A stretch of DNA of 64,000 nucleotides from Halalkalibaculum roseum (lineage in GTDB: Bacteria; Bacteroidota; Rhodothermia; Balneolales; Balneolaceae). Of the stretch, positions 17,167 through 25,997 are shown one piece after another (position 1 is the stretch's first letter; each line of letters begins with the position of its first letter). The stretch lies in assembly GCF_011059145.1 (NCBI RefSeq), contig NZ_JAALLT010000001.1, positions 45,250-109,249 on the forward strand. Reading direction: 5' to 3'. Under the pieces are notes generated by a model. The model made no database searches. It was given only the letters and a program-made list of their open reading frames with translations, and had not been told where the DNA came from. The translations under genes were made by a program, and so were the position numbers.

Positions 17167-18054
17167 ATGTCAGGAATCAATCCATACCGGTTCGAAAAAA
17201 TATATGCCGATCTGGTTACGAAAGACGGCACCGTGCTGATTCTTTACCTGACATGGATGGATTTGGCCGGCTTAACTTTTCGACAGGCAGCTGCTACCAT
17301 TTATGAGAGAGATGGCAGCAGGGAGTTCCGGATAGGTAGCCACGATCACTCGAAAGATGTTTTTGGCCTGGGTTTTAACAAGGCAGAACTGAATATTTCG
17401 CTGAAAAGCGGCAGTATTACCGTACGGTATGAGCATGCGATCAGTGATGATCAATTGCGTTTCAAAATCGGAAGTAACCTGACTTATTCCTGCCTGGTAC
17501 TCAAGGCCGATTGCACCGCCATGCTGCAGGTAAACGGAACAACTCGCGAATTCAAAGGTCAGGGCTATGTGGATGACGTAACCATCGACACCCCCACTCG
17601 GCGACTGGGTCTTGAGAACCTGCAATGGGGGAGGATACATTGCGAAGACACTTCTGTACTCTTTACCCGGCTACTCAGCAAGCGGTATGAACCTATTCAA
17701 ATGCTGGCCATGAGCACAGGCTATTCAGAAGAGGTTAAGGTGACTGAGAGATTTGAAATTGAATATTCTGAAGATTATTCAAGTCTGCTCATCAGGAGTC
17801 CGTTGCTGCCGGCCCGGGAACTTCACGTTGAAAATCGGGCAATCCTGCATGAGGGATCAGCCATTGATAAGCGTCATTTCCCGGGATTTTTTGAGCGCTC
17901 CCTATTTTCGTTGATAACCGGATCTTCATACGAAAGGCGATGGCTGGGCACCTGTAAGTTTGGGAAGCAACCCGCATGGGTACTGCACGAACAAGTTGCC
18001 TTCGGCAGGAAGGCGCAACTGGTCCGATCCGAAACAGAAGGGTGGATGATATGA
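17167..18054 (+). CDS. CrtC/AttH-like lipocalin-fold protein opening a biosynthetic cluster
   Basis: The 295-residue protein resembles the hydroxyneurosporene synthase (CrtC)/AttH superfamily. Support comes from a beta-rich chain with a central GQGYVDD segment, followed by LGLENLQWGRIHC and DTSVLFTRLL, the places where CrtC-like proteins have their GxGYxD and WGR motifs. CrtC proteins add water to carotenoid double bonds; AttH-like relatives are uncharacterised or bind lipids. No signal peptide is seen. It overlaps the P450 gene by four bases (ATGA), so the two are probably co-translated. The catalytic role is an inference from a weak family match. Confidence 0.55.
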   Translation: MSGINPYRFEKIYADLVTKDGTVLILYLTWMDLAGLTFRQAAATIYERDGSREFRIGSHDHSKDVFGLGFNKAELNISLKSGSITVRYEHAISDDQLRFKIGSNLTYSCLVLKADCTAMLQVNGTTREFKGQGYVDDVTIDTPTRRLGLENLQWGRIHCEDTSVLFTRLLSKRYEPIQMLAMSTGYSEEVKVTERFEIEYSEDYSSLLIRSPLLPARELHVENRAILHEGSAIDKRHFPGFFERSLFSLITGSSYERRWLGTCKFGKQPAWVLHEQVAFGRKAQLVRSETEGWMI

Positions 18055-19379
18055 GTATTGCAACAGCTGCTATAACACCACCGGGACCCAAGGGCATTGC
18101 ATTATGGAAGGCCTTACGCGAGATGCAGAAGAGTCCACTCGATACCTTTAGCCGGGATATCGATACCTATGGCAGTATAGTCCACTATTCCTTCCCCAAA
18201 CGTGCCTTTACCATTATTTCCGATCCTGTTCATGTGTACCGGGTGCTGAATGGTGATGCTGGTCATACCAGCAAGGATACCTTTACCTACCGCCAGATCG
18301 GGAAGTTTGCGGGGAACGGACTATTTACAGCCAATGGAGAGCCTTGGCAGCGATACCGTCCTTTTTATCAAAAGATGTTGTCACCCGGAAGGGTGGAGGC
18401 AATGAGTACCGAGATGGAAAAAACCATCAAATGCTGGCTGGCCGAAAGCTTGTCTGGTATGACCTCAGAGAAACCTATTGACATAGGCTTTGAAATGCAA
18501 AAGCTGGCACTTCGGGTGGTCTGTCGTGTACTGTTAGGATATCCTATTACCGATTCCATTGATACCGTTTGTACTGCGGTGCAGCGTGTATTGAAAATTA
18601 CCAATGACCGCATCAGGAATCCTATGTTTGTACAAATGGAATTACTGAGCAACAGCGGAAGCCGGTTCAGCCAATCCCTTTCGGTACTGCAGGCATTTGC
18701 CGATGATATTATAGCGTATAGCCGTTCAATGGGTGCAAGTTCCCCCTTTTGGGACTATCTGGAATTGGAAGTTGCAGAAGCCGGTGAGAAGGAGATTCGC
18801 GATCAGATACTCACCCTTTTCCTGGCAGGTCATGAGACAACCGCGGCAGTACTTACCTGGTTTTTTTACCTGATGGCATTGAATCCCGAGTGGCAGGAGC
18901 GTTTGCGGCGCGACTACGTTCGTATGGAAGAAGACCGGAACTCTCAGACTCATGGGCTGCTGGATTGTGCGATTATGGAAACACTGCGTCTCTATCCACC
19001 GGTGTGGCTGTTTGAACGGAAGGTCAAACAGGAAATCCGGATAAGCCGGTACCGAATACCTGCAGGAAGCACGGTTGCCATTTTCTGCTACCATATACAT
19101 CGCAATCCCAAATGGTGGGAAGATGCCGGTTCATTCAAACCGGAGAGATTTAGCGGGGAGTCAGGAAAAAAGATTGGCCGATACACCTACCTGCCTTTTG
19201 GGGGAGGACCCAGGTATTGTGTGGGATCGCATTTTGCTCTGCAGGAGCTGCGCATGATTTCCGGTATCATGCTGGAAAGATTCCGCATCCACAATTTCGG
19301 CCAGCAATCAGTCACACCACAGGCAGGCCTCACGCTGCGACCAAACAAACGAATACAGGTAATCCTGGAGGAGTTATGA
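18051..19379 (+). CDS. Cytochrome P450
   Basis: The start at 18051 is chosen over an open upstream extension because it forms an ATGA overlap with the preceding stop and gives a normal P450 N-terminus (ITPPGPKGI). The 442 residues contain the oxygen-activating I-helix motif AGHETT (259-264), ETLR (Glu310 to Arg313) and the haem-ligand loop FGGGPRYCVG with Cys390. No N-terminal membrane anchor is present, so it is a soluble bacterial P450. The AGHETT and FGGGPRYCVG forms recall CYP4/CYP102-like fatty-acid or terpenoid oxidases. No ferredoxin or reductase gene is adjacent. It sits between the CrtC-like gene and a methyltransferase-Lgt fusion. Confidence 0.95.
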   Translation: MSIATAAITPPGPKGIALWKALREMQKSPLDTFSRDIDTYGSIVHYSFPKRAFTIISDPVHVYRVLNGDAGHTSKDTFTYRQIGKFAGNGLFTANGEPWQRYRPFYQKMLSPGRVEAMSTEMEKTIKCWLAESLSGMTSEKPIDIGFEMQKLALRVVCRVLLGYPITDSIDTVCTAVQRVLKITNDRIRNPMFVQMELLSNSGSRFSQSLSVLQAFADDIIAYSRSMGASSPFWDYLELEVAEAGEKEIRDQILTLFLAGHETTAAVLTWFFYLMALNPEWQERLRRDYVRMEEDRNSQTHGLLDCAIMETLRLYPPVWLFERKVKQEIRISRYRIPAGSTVAIFCYHIHRNPKWWEDAGSFKPERFSGESGKKIGRYTYLPFGGGPRYCVGSHFALQELRMISGIMLERFRIHNFGQQSVTPQAGLTLRPNKRIQVILEEL

Positions 19380-20881
19380 AATGGACGGATCAGATATATA
19401 GTGCAGATGAAGCACAAGAAATAAAGATTAATAGCAAAGGCAAGAGAGCCGGAATTATAGCTATATATATTTTCCTGTTTCTGCTGGTCGTACCCCTTTT
19501 CTTGCTGGCATCGGGATGGATAGTGGATGGTATGATCGGCGTTCAGATGCAGGGTCAACCTCTTACAACCGTGTCCGGAGCTGTGTTGCTGATCTCCGGA
19601 GCCTTCCTGATGGGTGGCGCCATGCTGCAGTTGATTAGGCATGGAAATGGGCTTCCCATTTCGCATCTCCCACCTGAAAATCTGGTCGATCATGGCTTAT
19701 ACCAATACATCCGGCATCCCATTTACAGCGGATTTCTGGCTCTTGCTGCAGGAGTTGCCTTGGTTATCCCCTCCATTGGTATGCTTACCGTCAGCCTTCC
19801 GCTGCTTTTACTGGGCATGATCTGTTATGTACGGTTTTATGAAGAGCCGGCACTAAACAAAAGGTACGGACCTGCTTATGAAAAGTATGTGGAAACAACA
19901 CCTGCTTTATTTCCCTCTGTGTTATCTGTAACGCGCTCAGCATGGTACAAGGTTGCCAAAAAGCGTTTTTATGCGTGGATCAACAGAATTGCAAACCATA
20001 CGGTACTATTCCGGTATGGAGATGCGATCTTTGTCAGCTATGGCTTGCTTTGCGCTTTGGGAATCACCCTGTTCATGCAGCACGTAGCTGTTAGCCTGCT
20101 GGCACAGGGCATGAGTGCTTATGAGGCCGGCATATTTATCGCGGGCTGTGGCTTGGCAGGAGTTACGGGAGCCCGGGTATACTGGTGGCTGGAACATATC
20201 CGTAGTCTGATTCACGAACCCTGGTGGGGATTGAAAAAGGTGGGGTTTGTTTCCTGGGGAGTGCCCATAGGCTTGCTGGCCTTCACGGTTCCCTTCGCAC
20301 TATTAAATAGCTATTCACTGCTGTTGCTCTCGGATGTGCTTTTTGCCGGCATGTTTATTGGATATTCCCTTGGTAGAATAGGGTGCCTCACCTATGGCTG
20401 CTGCTATGGTAAGTTGTGCAATGAGCCGGGCATCGTTTACCGAAATGATTATGCCAAAGTGAACCGGCTGAAACACACTCATGGATCCACTCGTTTTCCG
20501 ACCCAACTCTTCTCAGCCGCACACGGTCTTCTGTTGATTCTGTTGTTAAATGCGATCCTGTATGCTGAACCGCGAGCAGGGGTCCTTACTGTGTTTGCCC
20601 TGCTCTATTATGGCATGGGTCGTTTTTATGAAGAGTTTTACCGGGATCGGGACAGAGTCGCTGATACAATTTTTACGGAAGGTCATGTCGGATCTGTGGC
20701 TTTTATTCTGATCGGTCTCTTGTTGGCTCTGGGGATCCAGCAATTCAATGTACCGGTATTACAGGCCTGGACTATGGAAAGTGTGCGTGAAAGCCTGGTT
20801 ATTTTACCCCTGGTAGGCCTGATGGGCGTGCTGATGTTTCTCATACTGGGTTATCACCATAAAGAGCTGGGGAGGTGGTAG
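19376..20881 (+). CDS. Fusion of an isoprenylcysteine/phospholipid methyltransferase-like domain and an Lgt-like domain
   Basis: The start at 19376 has GGAGGAG just upstream and overlaps the P450 stop (ATGA). Residues 30-180 form an ICMT/PEMT-type membrane methyltransferase: GLYQYIRHPIYSGF (Arg113-His114-Pro115) and FYEEPALNKRYGPAYEKY, the usual SAM-site signature. Residues 215-480 resemble prolipoprotein diacylglyceryl transferase: LGRIGCLTYGCCYGK (332-346), PTQLF (375-379) and GRFYEEFYRDRD (415-426). The catalytic HGG motif of true Lgt is replaced by SWGVPIG. The protein has about 12 membrane helices. A single chain with both activities could methylate and lipidate one small molecule; that is inference. 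Confidence 0.85.
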   Translation: MKWTDQIYSADEAQEIKINSKGKRAGIIAIYIFLFLLVVPLFLLASGWIVDGMIGVQMQGQPLTTVSGAVLLISGAFLMGGAMLQLIRHGNGLPISHLPPENLVDHGLYQYIRHPIYSGFLALAAGVALVIPSIGMLTVSLPLLLLGMICYVRFYEEPALNKRYGPAYEKYVETTPALFPSVLSVTRSAWYKVAKKRFYAWINRIANHTVLFRYGDAIFVSYGLLCALGITLFMQHVAVSLLAQGMSAYEAGIFIAGCGLAGVTGARVYWWLEHIRSLIHEPWWGLKKVGFVSWGVPIGLLAFTVPFALLNSYSLLLLSDVLFAGMFIGYSLGRIGCLTYGCCYGKLCNEPGIVYRNDYAKVNRLKHTHGSTRFPTQLFSAAHGLLLILLLNAILYAEPRAGVLTVFALLYYGMGRFYEEFYRDRDRVADTIFTEGHVGSVAFILIGLLLALGIQQFNVPVLQAWTMESVRESLVILPLVGLMGVLMFLILGYHHKELGRW

Positions 20882-20883
20882 GG

Positions 20884-21501
20884 ATGGATACAGGATTGTG
20901 CTGCAGCTGCAGGGGACTGAGTAAATCTTATGGGCGGAAACAGGTACTAAGCAATTGTAATCTTGAGCTGAAACCCGGCGAGCTGGTCGGGTTGATCGGT
21001 GAGAACGGTTCCGGGAAAAGCACCCTGGTGCAATGCCTGCTGGGTTATACAGCACCCGACAAGGGTACAGTCCGAATGTGGGGAACAGTAGGTTATTGCC
21101 CGCAGGAGATGATCCTGAACCGGGCCTTTACGCTGCAGGAGCACCTCACCTTTTCAATGAGCGTTTATGAACAGCATGCCCATGCCGATACCGGTTTTGC
21201 CAGCACGCTGCTGGAGGAGTTCCGATTGACCGATTATATGGAAGAACTCATCAAAAACCTGAGTGGCGGTACGCGACAAAAGCTGCAGTTTATAACCTCC
21301 ATCCTTCACCGGCCGTCACTGCTAATTATGGATGAGCCTTACGATGGTTTTGACTGGGAGATGTATCTCACCTTTTGGGATGTTATTGAAAGATTACGTC
21401 AGGCGGGTACCGGCATACTGCTCATATCACACCTGTTGTATGACCGGGATAAGTTTGACAGGATTTTAGCACTCAAAGAGGGAGGCTTACATGCTCAATG
21501 A
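20884..21501 (+). CDS. ABC transporter ATP-binding protein
   Basis: The ATG at 20884 is preferred because GGAGG at 20871-20875 lies 8 bases upstream; a GTG at 20875 is an alternative. The 205 residues contain a Walker A motif (GENGSGKST), the ABC signature NLSGGTRQK, Walker B (LLIMDEPYDGFDW) and a switch His (LLISHLLYD). It is a short single ATPase domain that needs the permease encoded by the overlapping next gene. Two close cysteines at the N-terminus (CCSC) are unusual. An export role for the cluster product is inferred from the gene order. Confidence 0.93.
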   Translation: MDTGLCCSCRGLSKSYGRKQVLSNCNLELKPGELVGLIGENGSGKSTLVQCLLGYTAPDKGTVRMWGTVGYCPQEMILNRAFTLQEHLTFSMSVYEQHAHADTGFASTLLEEFRLTDYMEELIKNLSGGTRQKLQFITSILHRPSLLIMDEPYDGFDWEMYLTFWDVIERLRQAGTGILLISHLLYDRDKFDRILALKEGGLHAQ

Positions 21502-22303
21502 CCAAACTTATCACCCGGCCGGATACCTGTTTAGGCTTTCCTTCATGGAGCTCTGGAGAAACCGCTTCGGACTCGTATTGCTGGTTACCATTCCCCTGAT
21601 ATTTTTGGCCGTGGTGGAGGGGACCTCAGGCACTCAGACTATTCCCATTAAGTTATTTTTCGGAGACGAAACCCGTGAGATCCTGCTGTCGCAGCACAGC
21701 GTAAACCTTGTTTTCATCGGGTCGGCAGTACTTGGATTTCTAACCGCTTATTATGCCATTATCCTTTTCCACCGAAACTTCGAATACTATAAATATTGCA
21801 TCGGTATAGGGCTTTCACCAGCCTCATTTTTGGCAGCGCGGGGACTCTTTTTCCTAACGGTGATACTGCTGCTTGGTGGAATGATCAGCCTTGCGGTATC
21901 GGGGATGGTTGATATTCAGCAGGCCGCCGGCTTATTCCTGGGTTTTGTTTTGATTGGTGTCATTTACGGCATCATAGGGGGTATATTGGGAGTGATAAGC
22001 TCCGACTTTATGGTAGCTATCCTGGGTGTCGTGTTGCTGGCAAACCTGGATGCCGGGTGGCTGCAGAATCCCGTTTTTTATACCTCCGCGCAGGAGACGG
22101 ATCTTATTCAATGGCTGCCGGCATTTTTTCCAACGCAGGTGGTTTTTGCCGCTGCCTTTACCGACGACTGGAACAGTAGAGGCCTATGGATGAGCCTGTT
22201 GCTTACGTTTGTTTTGACGATCGTATTATTCGGGATCATATACTTAAAAATCTACAGAGTCAGGAGATGGCAAAATCGATCAGACACATACATAATGAAG
22301 TAG
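21491..22303 (+). CDS. ABC transporter permease (ABC-2 type)
   Basis: The 270-residue protein has six hydrophobic segments (about residues 20-40, 70-92, 110-135, 145-175, 175-200 and 235-260) and a large hydrophilic loop after the first, as in ABC-2 exporters. The gene overlaps the ATPase gene by 11 bases and the decarboxylase-fold gene by 37 bases. With the ATPase it would form a homodimeric exporter. The substrate is unknown, most simply the product of the adjacent P450 and methyltransferase-Lgt enzymes. Confidence 0.85.
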   Translation: MLNDQTYHPAGYLFRLSFMELWRNRFGLVLLVTIPLIFLAVVEGTSGTQTIPIKLFFGDETREILLSQHSVNLVFIGSAVLGFLTAYYAIILFHRNFEYYKYCIGIGLSPASFLAARGLFFLTVILLLGGMISLAVSGMVDIQQAAGLFLGFVLIGVIYGIIGGILGVISSDFMVAILGVVLLANLDAGWLQNPVFYTSAQETDLIQWLPAFFPTQVVFAAAFTDDWNSRGLWMSLLLTFVLTIVLFGIIYLKIYRVRRWQNRSDTYIMK

Positions 22304-23610
22304 CAGATCCGCACTACCGGGATGGGCAACTGGAGTGGTATGGAGCCAGACTCAATGATATCGCCGACCGGCAGGGCACACCGCTGCACCTGGGATCATC
22401 GGAAGCTGCTGCCGATTCTTTCCGGGCTTTTATGCAACCCTTCAAACGCTACGGGTTGCCGCTTCAGGTTTACTATTCGGTAAAAACCCATCCGCTGCCG
22501 GCCTACCTAAAGAAGATCCATTCCATGGGCAGCGGCTTTGAAACAGTGTCGGGATGGGAATACCGGTTACTGAAAAAAGTGGGAGTGGAGGATGAGCATA
22601 TTATCCATACCGGCGATCCTCTGAATCATCCGGAAGAGTTACGGCTTACGGTGGTAGCCACGAGGGGACAGGTGGACAGGCTTATCTCACGATTGAAATC
22701 GGAATCGGAGAAACCCGTTTCGGCAGGTATTACTATCAATCCTCACCTGCGACGGGGATTGTGGGATATTACCCTGAATACCGGCACACGAAGGAGTCCC
22801 CTGGGTTTTCATCCCTCTTCGGATGAATTTATGGAAGTGGTGCAGCAGATATCGGGAACCCGGGGCGTGGAACTTATGGGACTCCACATGCACCTGGGAT
22901 CAGCAATACATAGCCACAAGCCATTCATCAAAGGAATCGATACACTGGCACGTACGGCGCGACTGTTGAAAAAGCACGGGATTACTGTCACCATGTTGGA
23001 TATCGGGGGAGGTTTTTCACTTCCCAATGCCCCGATGATGAAAGTGAGGAATATGATCCCTTCACTGTTTGGGATGGCCGGGAAAAATGGCAGCTTAAAA
23101 GACACTTCCGGCTACCTGGATGTCATTGCAAAGCACCTTGCCAAAACGATTGATGGGCTCAAATCAGAAGGCATCTTCATTACTACGCTGGCTGCCGAAC
23201 CCGGACGAATATTATCAGGTCCGACGCAGCTTTCACTGTTTACGATCAAAGATATTGTTGAGAAAAATGGGAGCCATTACCTGCTGTGCGATGCAGGCGC
23301 CATGAGTATCTCACCCATGTTGCTAACAGAGAGGCACCGGGTTCTGCCATTGATCAAGCGAGACAATCCACAAAGGACCTATACGGTAATGGGCAAGCTT
23401 CCCTCGGCCCTCGATCGTATTTCCAACGCGGTAGAGATGCCGGAAGTCAGGCGCGGCGACCGAATTGCGGTGTTGGATACCGGTGCCTATGTGATATCCA
23501 TGAATAATACCTTTAATGGCCCCCGGCCCCCGATTGCCTGGACTGAAAATGGCATCCTTAGAATAGTTCGACAGAAGGAAACCGAGCAGGGACTTTATTG
23601 GGATAAATAG
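22267..23610 (+). CDS. PLP-dependent fold-III decarboxylase-like enzyme lacking the usual catalytic Cys
   Basis: The 447-residue protein belongs to the diaminopimelate/ornithine decarboxylase family. Landmarks are YYSVKTHP (PLP-binding Lys73), GLHMHLGS (205-212), DIGGGFSLP (245-253), EPGR (311-314), and the C-terminal GAY (406-408) and FNG (416-418). At the position of the GPxCESxD motif it reads VMGKLPSALD (374-383), so the Cys that normally acts as general acid and the next Glu are replaced by Pro and Ser. The chemistry may therefore differ from simple decarboxylation. An ATG at 22186 is possible, but its first 27 codons would lie inside the permease gene. The last gene of the cluster. Confidence 0.88.
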   Translation: MAKSIRHIHNEVADPHYRDGQLEWYGARLNDIADRQGTPLHLGSSEAAADSFRAFMQPFKRYGLPLQVYYSVKTHPLPAYLKKIHSMGSGFETVSGWEYRLLKKVGVEDEHIIHTGDPLNHPEELRLTVVATRGQVDRLISRLKSESEKPVSAGITINPHLRRGLWDITLNTGTRRSPLGFHPSSDEFMEVVQQISGTRGVELMGLHMHLGSAIHSHKPFIKGIDTLARTARLLKKHGITVTMLDIGGGFSLPNAPMMKVRNMIPSLFGMAGKNGSLKDTSGYLDVIAKHLAKTIDGLKSEGIFITTLAAEPGRILSGPTQLSLFTIKDIVEKNGSHYLLCDAGAMSISPMLLTERHRVLPLIKRDNPQRTYTVMGKLPSALDRISNAVEMPEVRRGDRIAVLDTGAYVISMNNTFNGPRPPIAWTENGILRIVRQKETEQGLYWDK

Positions 23611-23698
23611 TATTGGGTTATAGTTCCAGTAAAGGAATAGAAGTAAAATATATGCCTTTCAGTAATAAATATATTTTTCCGAAAGGCAAGCCGGGGAT

Positions 23699-23914
23699 TT
23701 GAATGTCACCTATGCTACGGATGACCTGGATAAAGGGTACGAGACCCAGGTTTGGCTGGCGGTGAGCGATGACGAGCAGGTAAAAGTAACCGGTCGCTAT
23801 TTCTATCATAAGAAAGAACAAAGTCCACATCCGGCAGCCGACAAGAATGACCTACAGGATGAATTTATGGAGAGGTGCGAGCAAATCACGGGCATCTCTT
23901 TTCCCAGGGGGTAA
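23699..23914 (+). pseudogene. C-terminal remnant of a short-chain dehydrogenase/reductase
   Basis: The reading frame encodes QVWLAVSDDEQVKVTGRYFY followed by a Lys-rich turn and a helix ending in EQITGISFP. This matches the last 60 or so residues of SDRs of the retinol-dehydrogenase-like type, where xVTGKYF is followed by a C-terminal helix. The Rossmann and YxxxK regions are absent and no strong start lies upstream. It is in the same direction as the P450 cluster and begins 88 bases after its last gene, so the cluster may once have included an SDR. Confidence 0.6.
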
Positions 23915-23955
23915 AAACCGGTAGGTCGGAATTCTGAATACTCTGATAATGAAAA

Positions 23956-24001
23956 AATATAACCCTCCAAGGGTTCCTGGGAACCCTTGGAGGGTTATAT
24001 T
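23956..24001. repeat. CCTCCAAGG-type hairpin, copy 3 (22-bp arms)
   Basis: Arms 23956-23977 and 23980-24001 are perfect reverse complements with a TG centre; the core is CCCTCCAAGGGTTCC. The right end overlaps the stop codon of the minus-strand lipoprotein gene at 24000. The hairpin lies between two converging transcripts, where it could stop both. Confidence 0.8.
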
Positions 24002-24806
24002 AATAGTCCACATCCGCGAGATCAAATTCCAGGGTGGACCCGTCAATGTTGGTGAAATGCATATTTACAAAACCAAGGCTGTCGTGATAGGTGGCCTCCA
24101 GCAGGGTAGTACCCAACCGGTTTGTGGCTTCACCCTCGATTGCCCAGGTTTCCAGTTCTCCCCACTTGCTGTTGATGGTACTCTTGCTGAGGATTTCATA
24201 GGTCATAGTATTTTTTACATTACCTTCCCAGGTAGTCCATCGCTCGTCTGACCACTGCTCGCCGGCGGCAACCGACCACTGCCAGGTATTGCCGATTTCC
24301 AGCGGAAATTGTACCGAGGGAAAAGGATTTAGCTCCATTATGCGAAACAGCCCTTCTCTGGGAGGATGCAGCCAGATATTAGCCTCGTTTTCTATCAGGC
24401 CGGTTAACTCATAGGACTCTTTGTTGGAATAAATGTACTTCATTACGGTCTGGTTATAATCGGGGTACCAGTCACTGAAAGGTTTCAGTCCGGATGATAC
24501 CTCAATGGTAAGATTGTTTTGGTCCGAATTTTCAGGCTCCTTGAATTCCCAATCTTCCTCGGTAAATCGGAAGTTTTTAGCTTGTCCATCCGCCGTTCGG
24601 TATTGATAGTTGTAGGTGTAGGAAGATCCGACTTTAAATATCCGATTATTATAGTTGAACCGGTTTTCATCAACTACGGTAGAGTCAAATGATTCAACTT
24701 TAAGGTCACCGCTGTAGGGAACCAGTTCGTAATCCAAGTTTTTTGGACTCCTATTGCAACTTATTGCCAAATACACGGCGGCCGTAATGAATACAAATTT
24801 TCTCAT
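24000..24806 (-). CDS. Hypothetical lipoprotein
   Basis: The 268-residue protein starts with a lipoprotein signal (VYLAISCNRS, lipid Cys at 17). The mature part is beta-rich, with many Trp, Tyr and Thr residues, for example GSSYTYNYQYRT near residue 60 and GNTWQWSVAAGEQW near 175, as in periplasmic beta-barrel or jelly-roll domains. It is probably anchored to a membrane facing the periplasm. It lies seven bases downstream of the thioredoxin-like gene, in the same operon. I do not recognise the family. Confidence 0.65.
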   Translation of the reverse strand: MRKFVFITAAVYLAISCNRSPKNLDYELVPYSGDLKVESFDSTVVDENRFNYNNRIFKVGSSYTYNYQYRTADGQAKNFRFTEEDWEFKEPENSDQNNLTIEVSSGLKPFSDWYPDYNQTVMKYIYSNKESYELTGLIENEANIWLHPPREGLFRIMELNPFPSVQFPLEIGNTWQWSVAAGEQWSDERWTTWEGNVKNTMTYEILSKSTINSKWGELETWAIEGEATNRLGTTLLEATYHDSLGFVNMHFTNIDGSTLEFDLADVDY

Positions 24807-24813
24807 TCAAGTC

Positions 24814-25851
24814 TCAGTTATTTTTTGAGGCTATTGTTTTATTCAAGGATTCCTCCAAAGCCGTAACTTCCGTAATTCCCGGCGCATCCCAGTCTGTTAT
24901 ATTACCGTTTTCGTCAACAATAAAATAATGAGGATAAGCCAAATAGAGGTCTTCATATTTCATCAACAGATTAAAAATCTCTTCTTCAAGCTGTTCAGAC
25001 ATGTATACGTGATAGCCTTCAAGTTCATAATCACTAATTGTGGATATCCATCGTACTTTTGAATCAGGATGAGAAGTCTCTCTACCCATAAATAATGTGA
25101 CGTAATCCTGTTCTTTCAAAAGTTCTTTCCCCGGCTTCATATTTTTGAAGGCTTTAATGCAGGGGCTGCACGTCGCATACCAAAAATCCACATAGACTTT
25201 CTTGCCCTGCAACTCCGGTTGTGATAATACTTCTTCCAGACTTAACATTTCTTGATTTCTATCTAAAAATTGGATGCTCTCTGAACCGGTATAGCTTAGT
25301 TTCCAAATCAGTATCACACTGTAAAGGATCACTCCCGCACCGGTAAGCCCGCACAGTATTTTTATTTTCTTATAGTTTTTAGTGAGCACAGCATACCGAA
25401 TAGTTCCATAAATAATACCGATAATCAGGCCCGGAACAATGGGCACCAGTACATTGTCGGCAACCGATGGCAGGAAAAAGTATTTCAGCAAAATGGGGTC
25501 GTTTTCCGGCAGTAGATCCTTCACGATCTTGGTGAGACTCAACAGAAACCAGCCGGAAACCCAGAGTAAGGCCATCAGGCTCCAACGCTTTTTCCTATTC
25601 CATTTATTATTCGGATCACCTGTCCAGCGAAAGGCCATAAAGAAGAAGGATAAGACAAATACAAGCAATTCACTCAAACGGTAAAGAATAATATCGGGAT
25701 GCGCTGAAAATTCTGTAAAAGCATAAATAACTAAAAGAAGAGTAATGCTCCCGATGATGGCTTTTTCAATAGTGATTCTCATAATGGTGCGAATTGATTT
25801 AAGGTTCATCACCATGATATAGACCGTTTGTATCCCTAAAAAAGAAAGCAT
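24814..25851 (-). CDS. Membrane-anchored thioredoxin-like protein (TlpA/ResA type)
   Basis: The 345-residue protein has about four membrane helices in its first 190 residues, then a thioredoxin fold with KKVYVDFWYATCSPCIKAFK. The CSPC active site is the redox pair, and TDWDAPGITEV near the end matches the cis-Pro region. It would face the periplasm and reduce or isomerise disulfides of exported proteins or cytochromes. Internal ATGs at codons 13, 15 and 24 are alternative starts, because the first strong helix begins near residue 27. It is divergent from the LytS-type kinase gene. Confidence 0.85.
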   Translation of the reverse strand: MLSFLGIQTVYIMVMNLKSIRTIMRITIEKAIIGSITLLLVIYAFTEFSAHPDIILYRLSELLVFVLSFFFMAFRWTGDPNNKWNRKKRWSLMALLWVSGWFLLSLTKIVKDLLPENDPILLKYFFLPSVADNVLVPIVPGLIIGIIYGTIRYAVLTKNYKKIKILCGLTGAGVILYSVILIWKLSYTGSESIQFLDRNQEMLSLEEVLSQPELQGKKVYVDFWYATCSPCIKAFKNMKPGKELLKEQDYVTLFMGRETSHPDSKVRWISTISDYELEGYHVYMSEQLEEEIFNLLMKYEDLYLAYPHYFIVDENGNITDWDAPGITEVTALEESLNKTIASKNN

Positions 25852-25997
25852 CTAAATTCCTTGCCTGCTATTGTGAAAGCAGCATGCAGGCATTTCAACG
25901 TTACGTCATACCGTTCACATGCTATAAAGCCTCGTTCACACATTTCTGAAGAGAATGACCTTCTGTCGGACTATATTCCCCCAAAAGAATCAAACTT

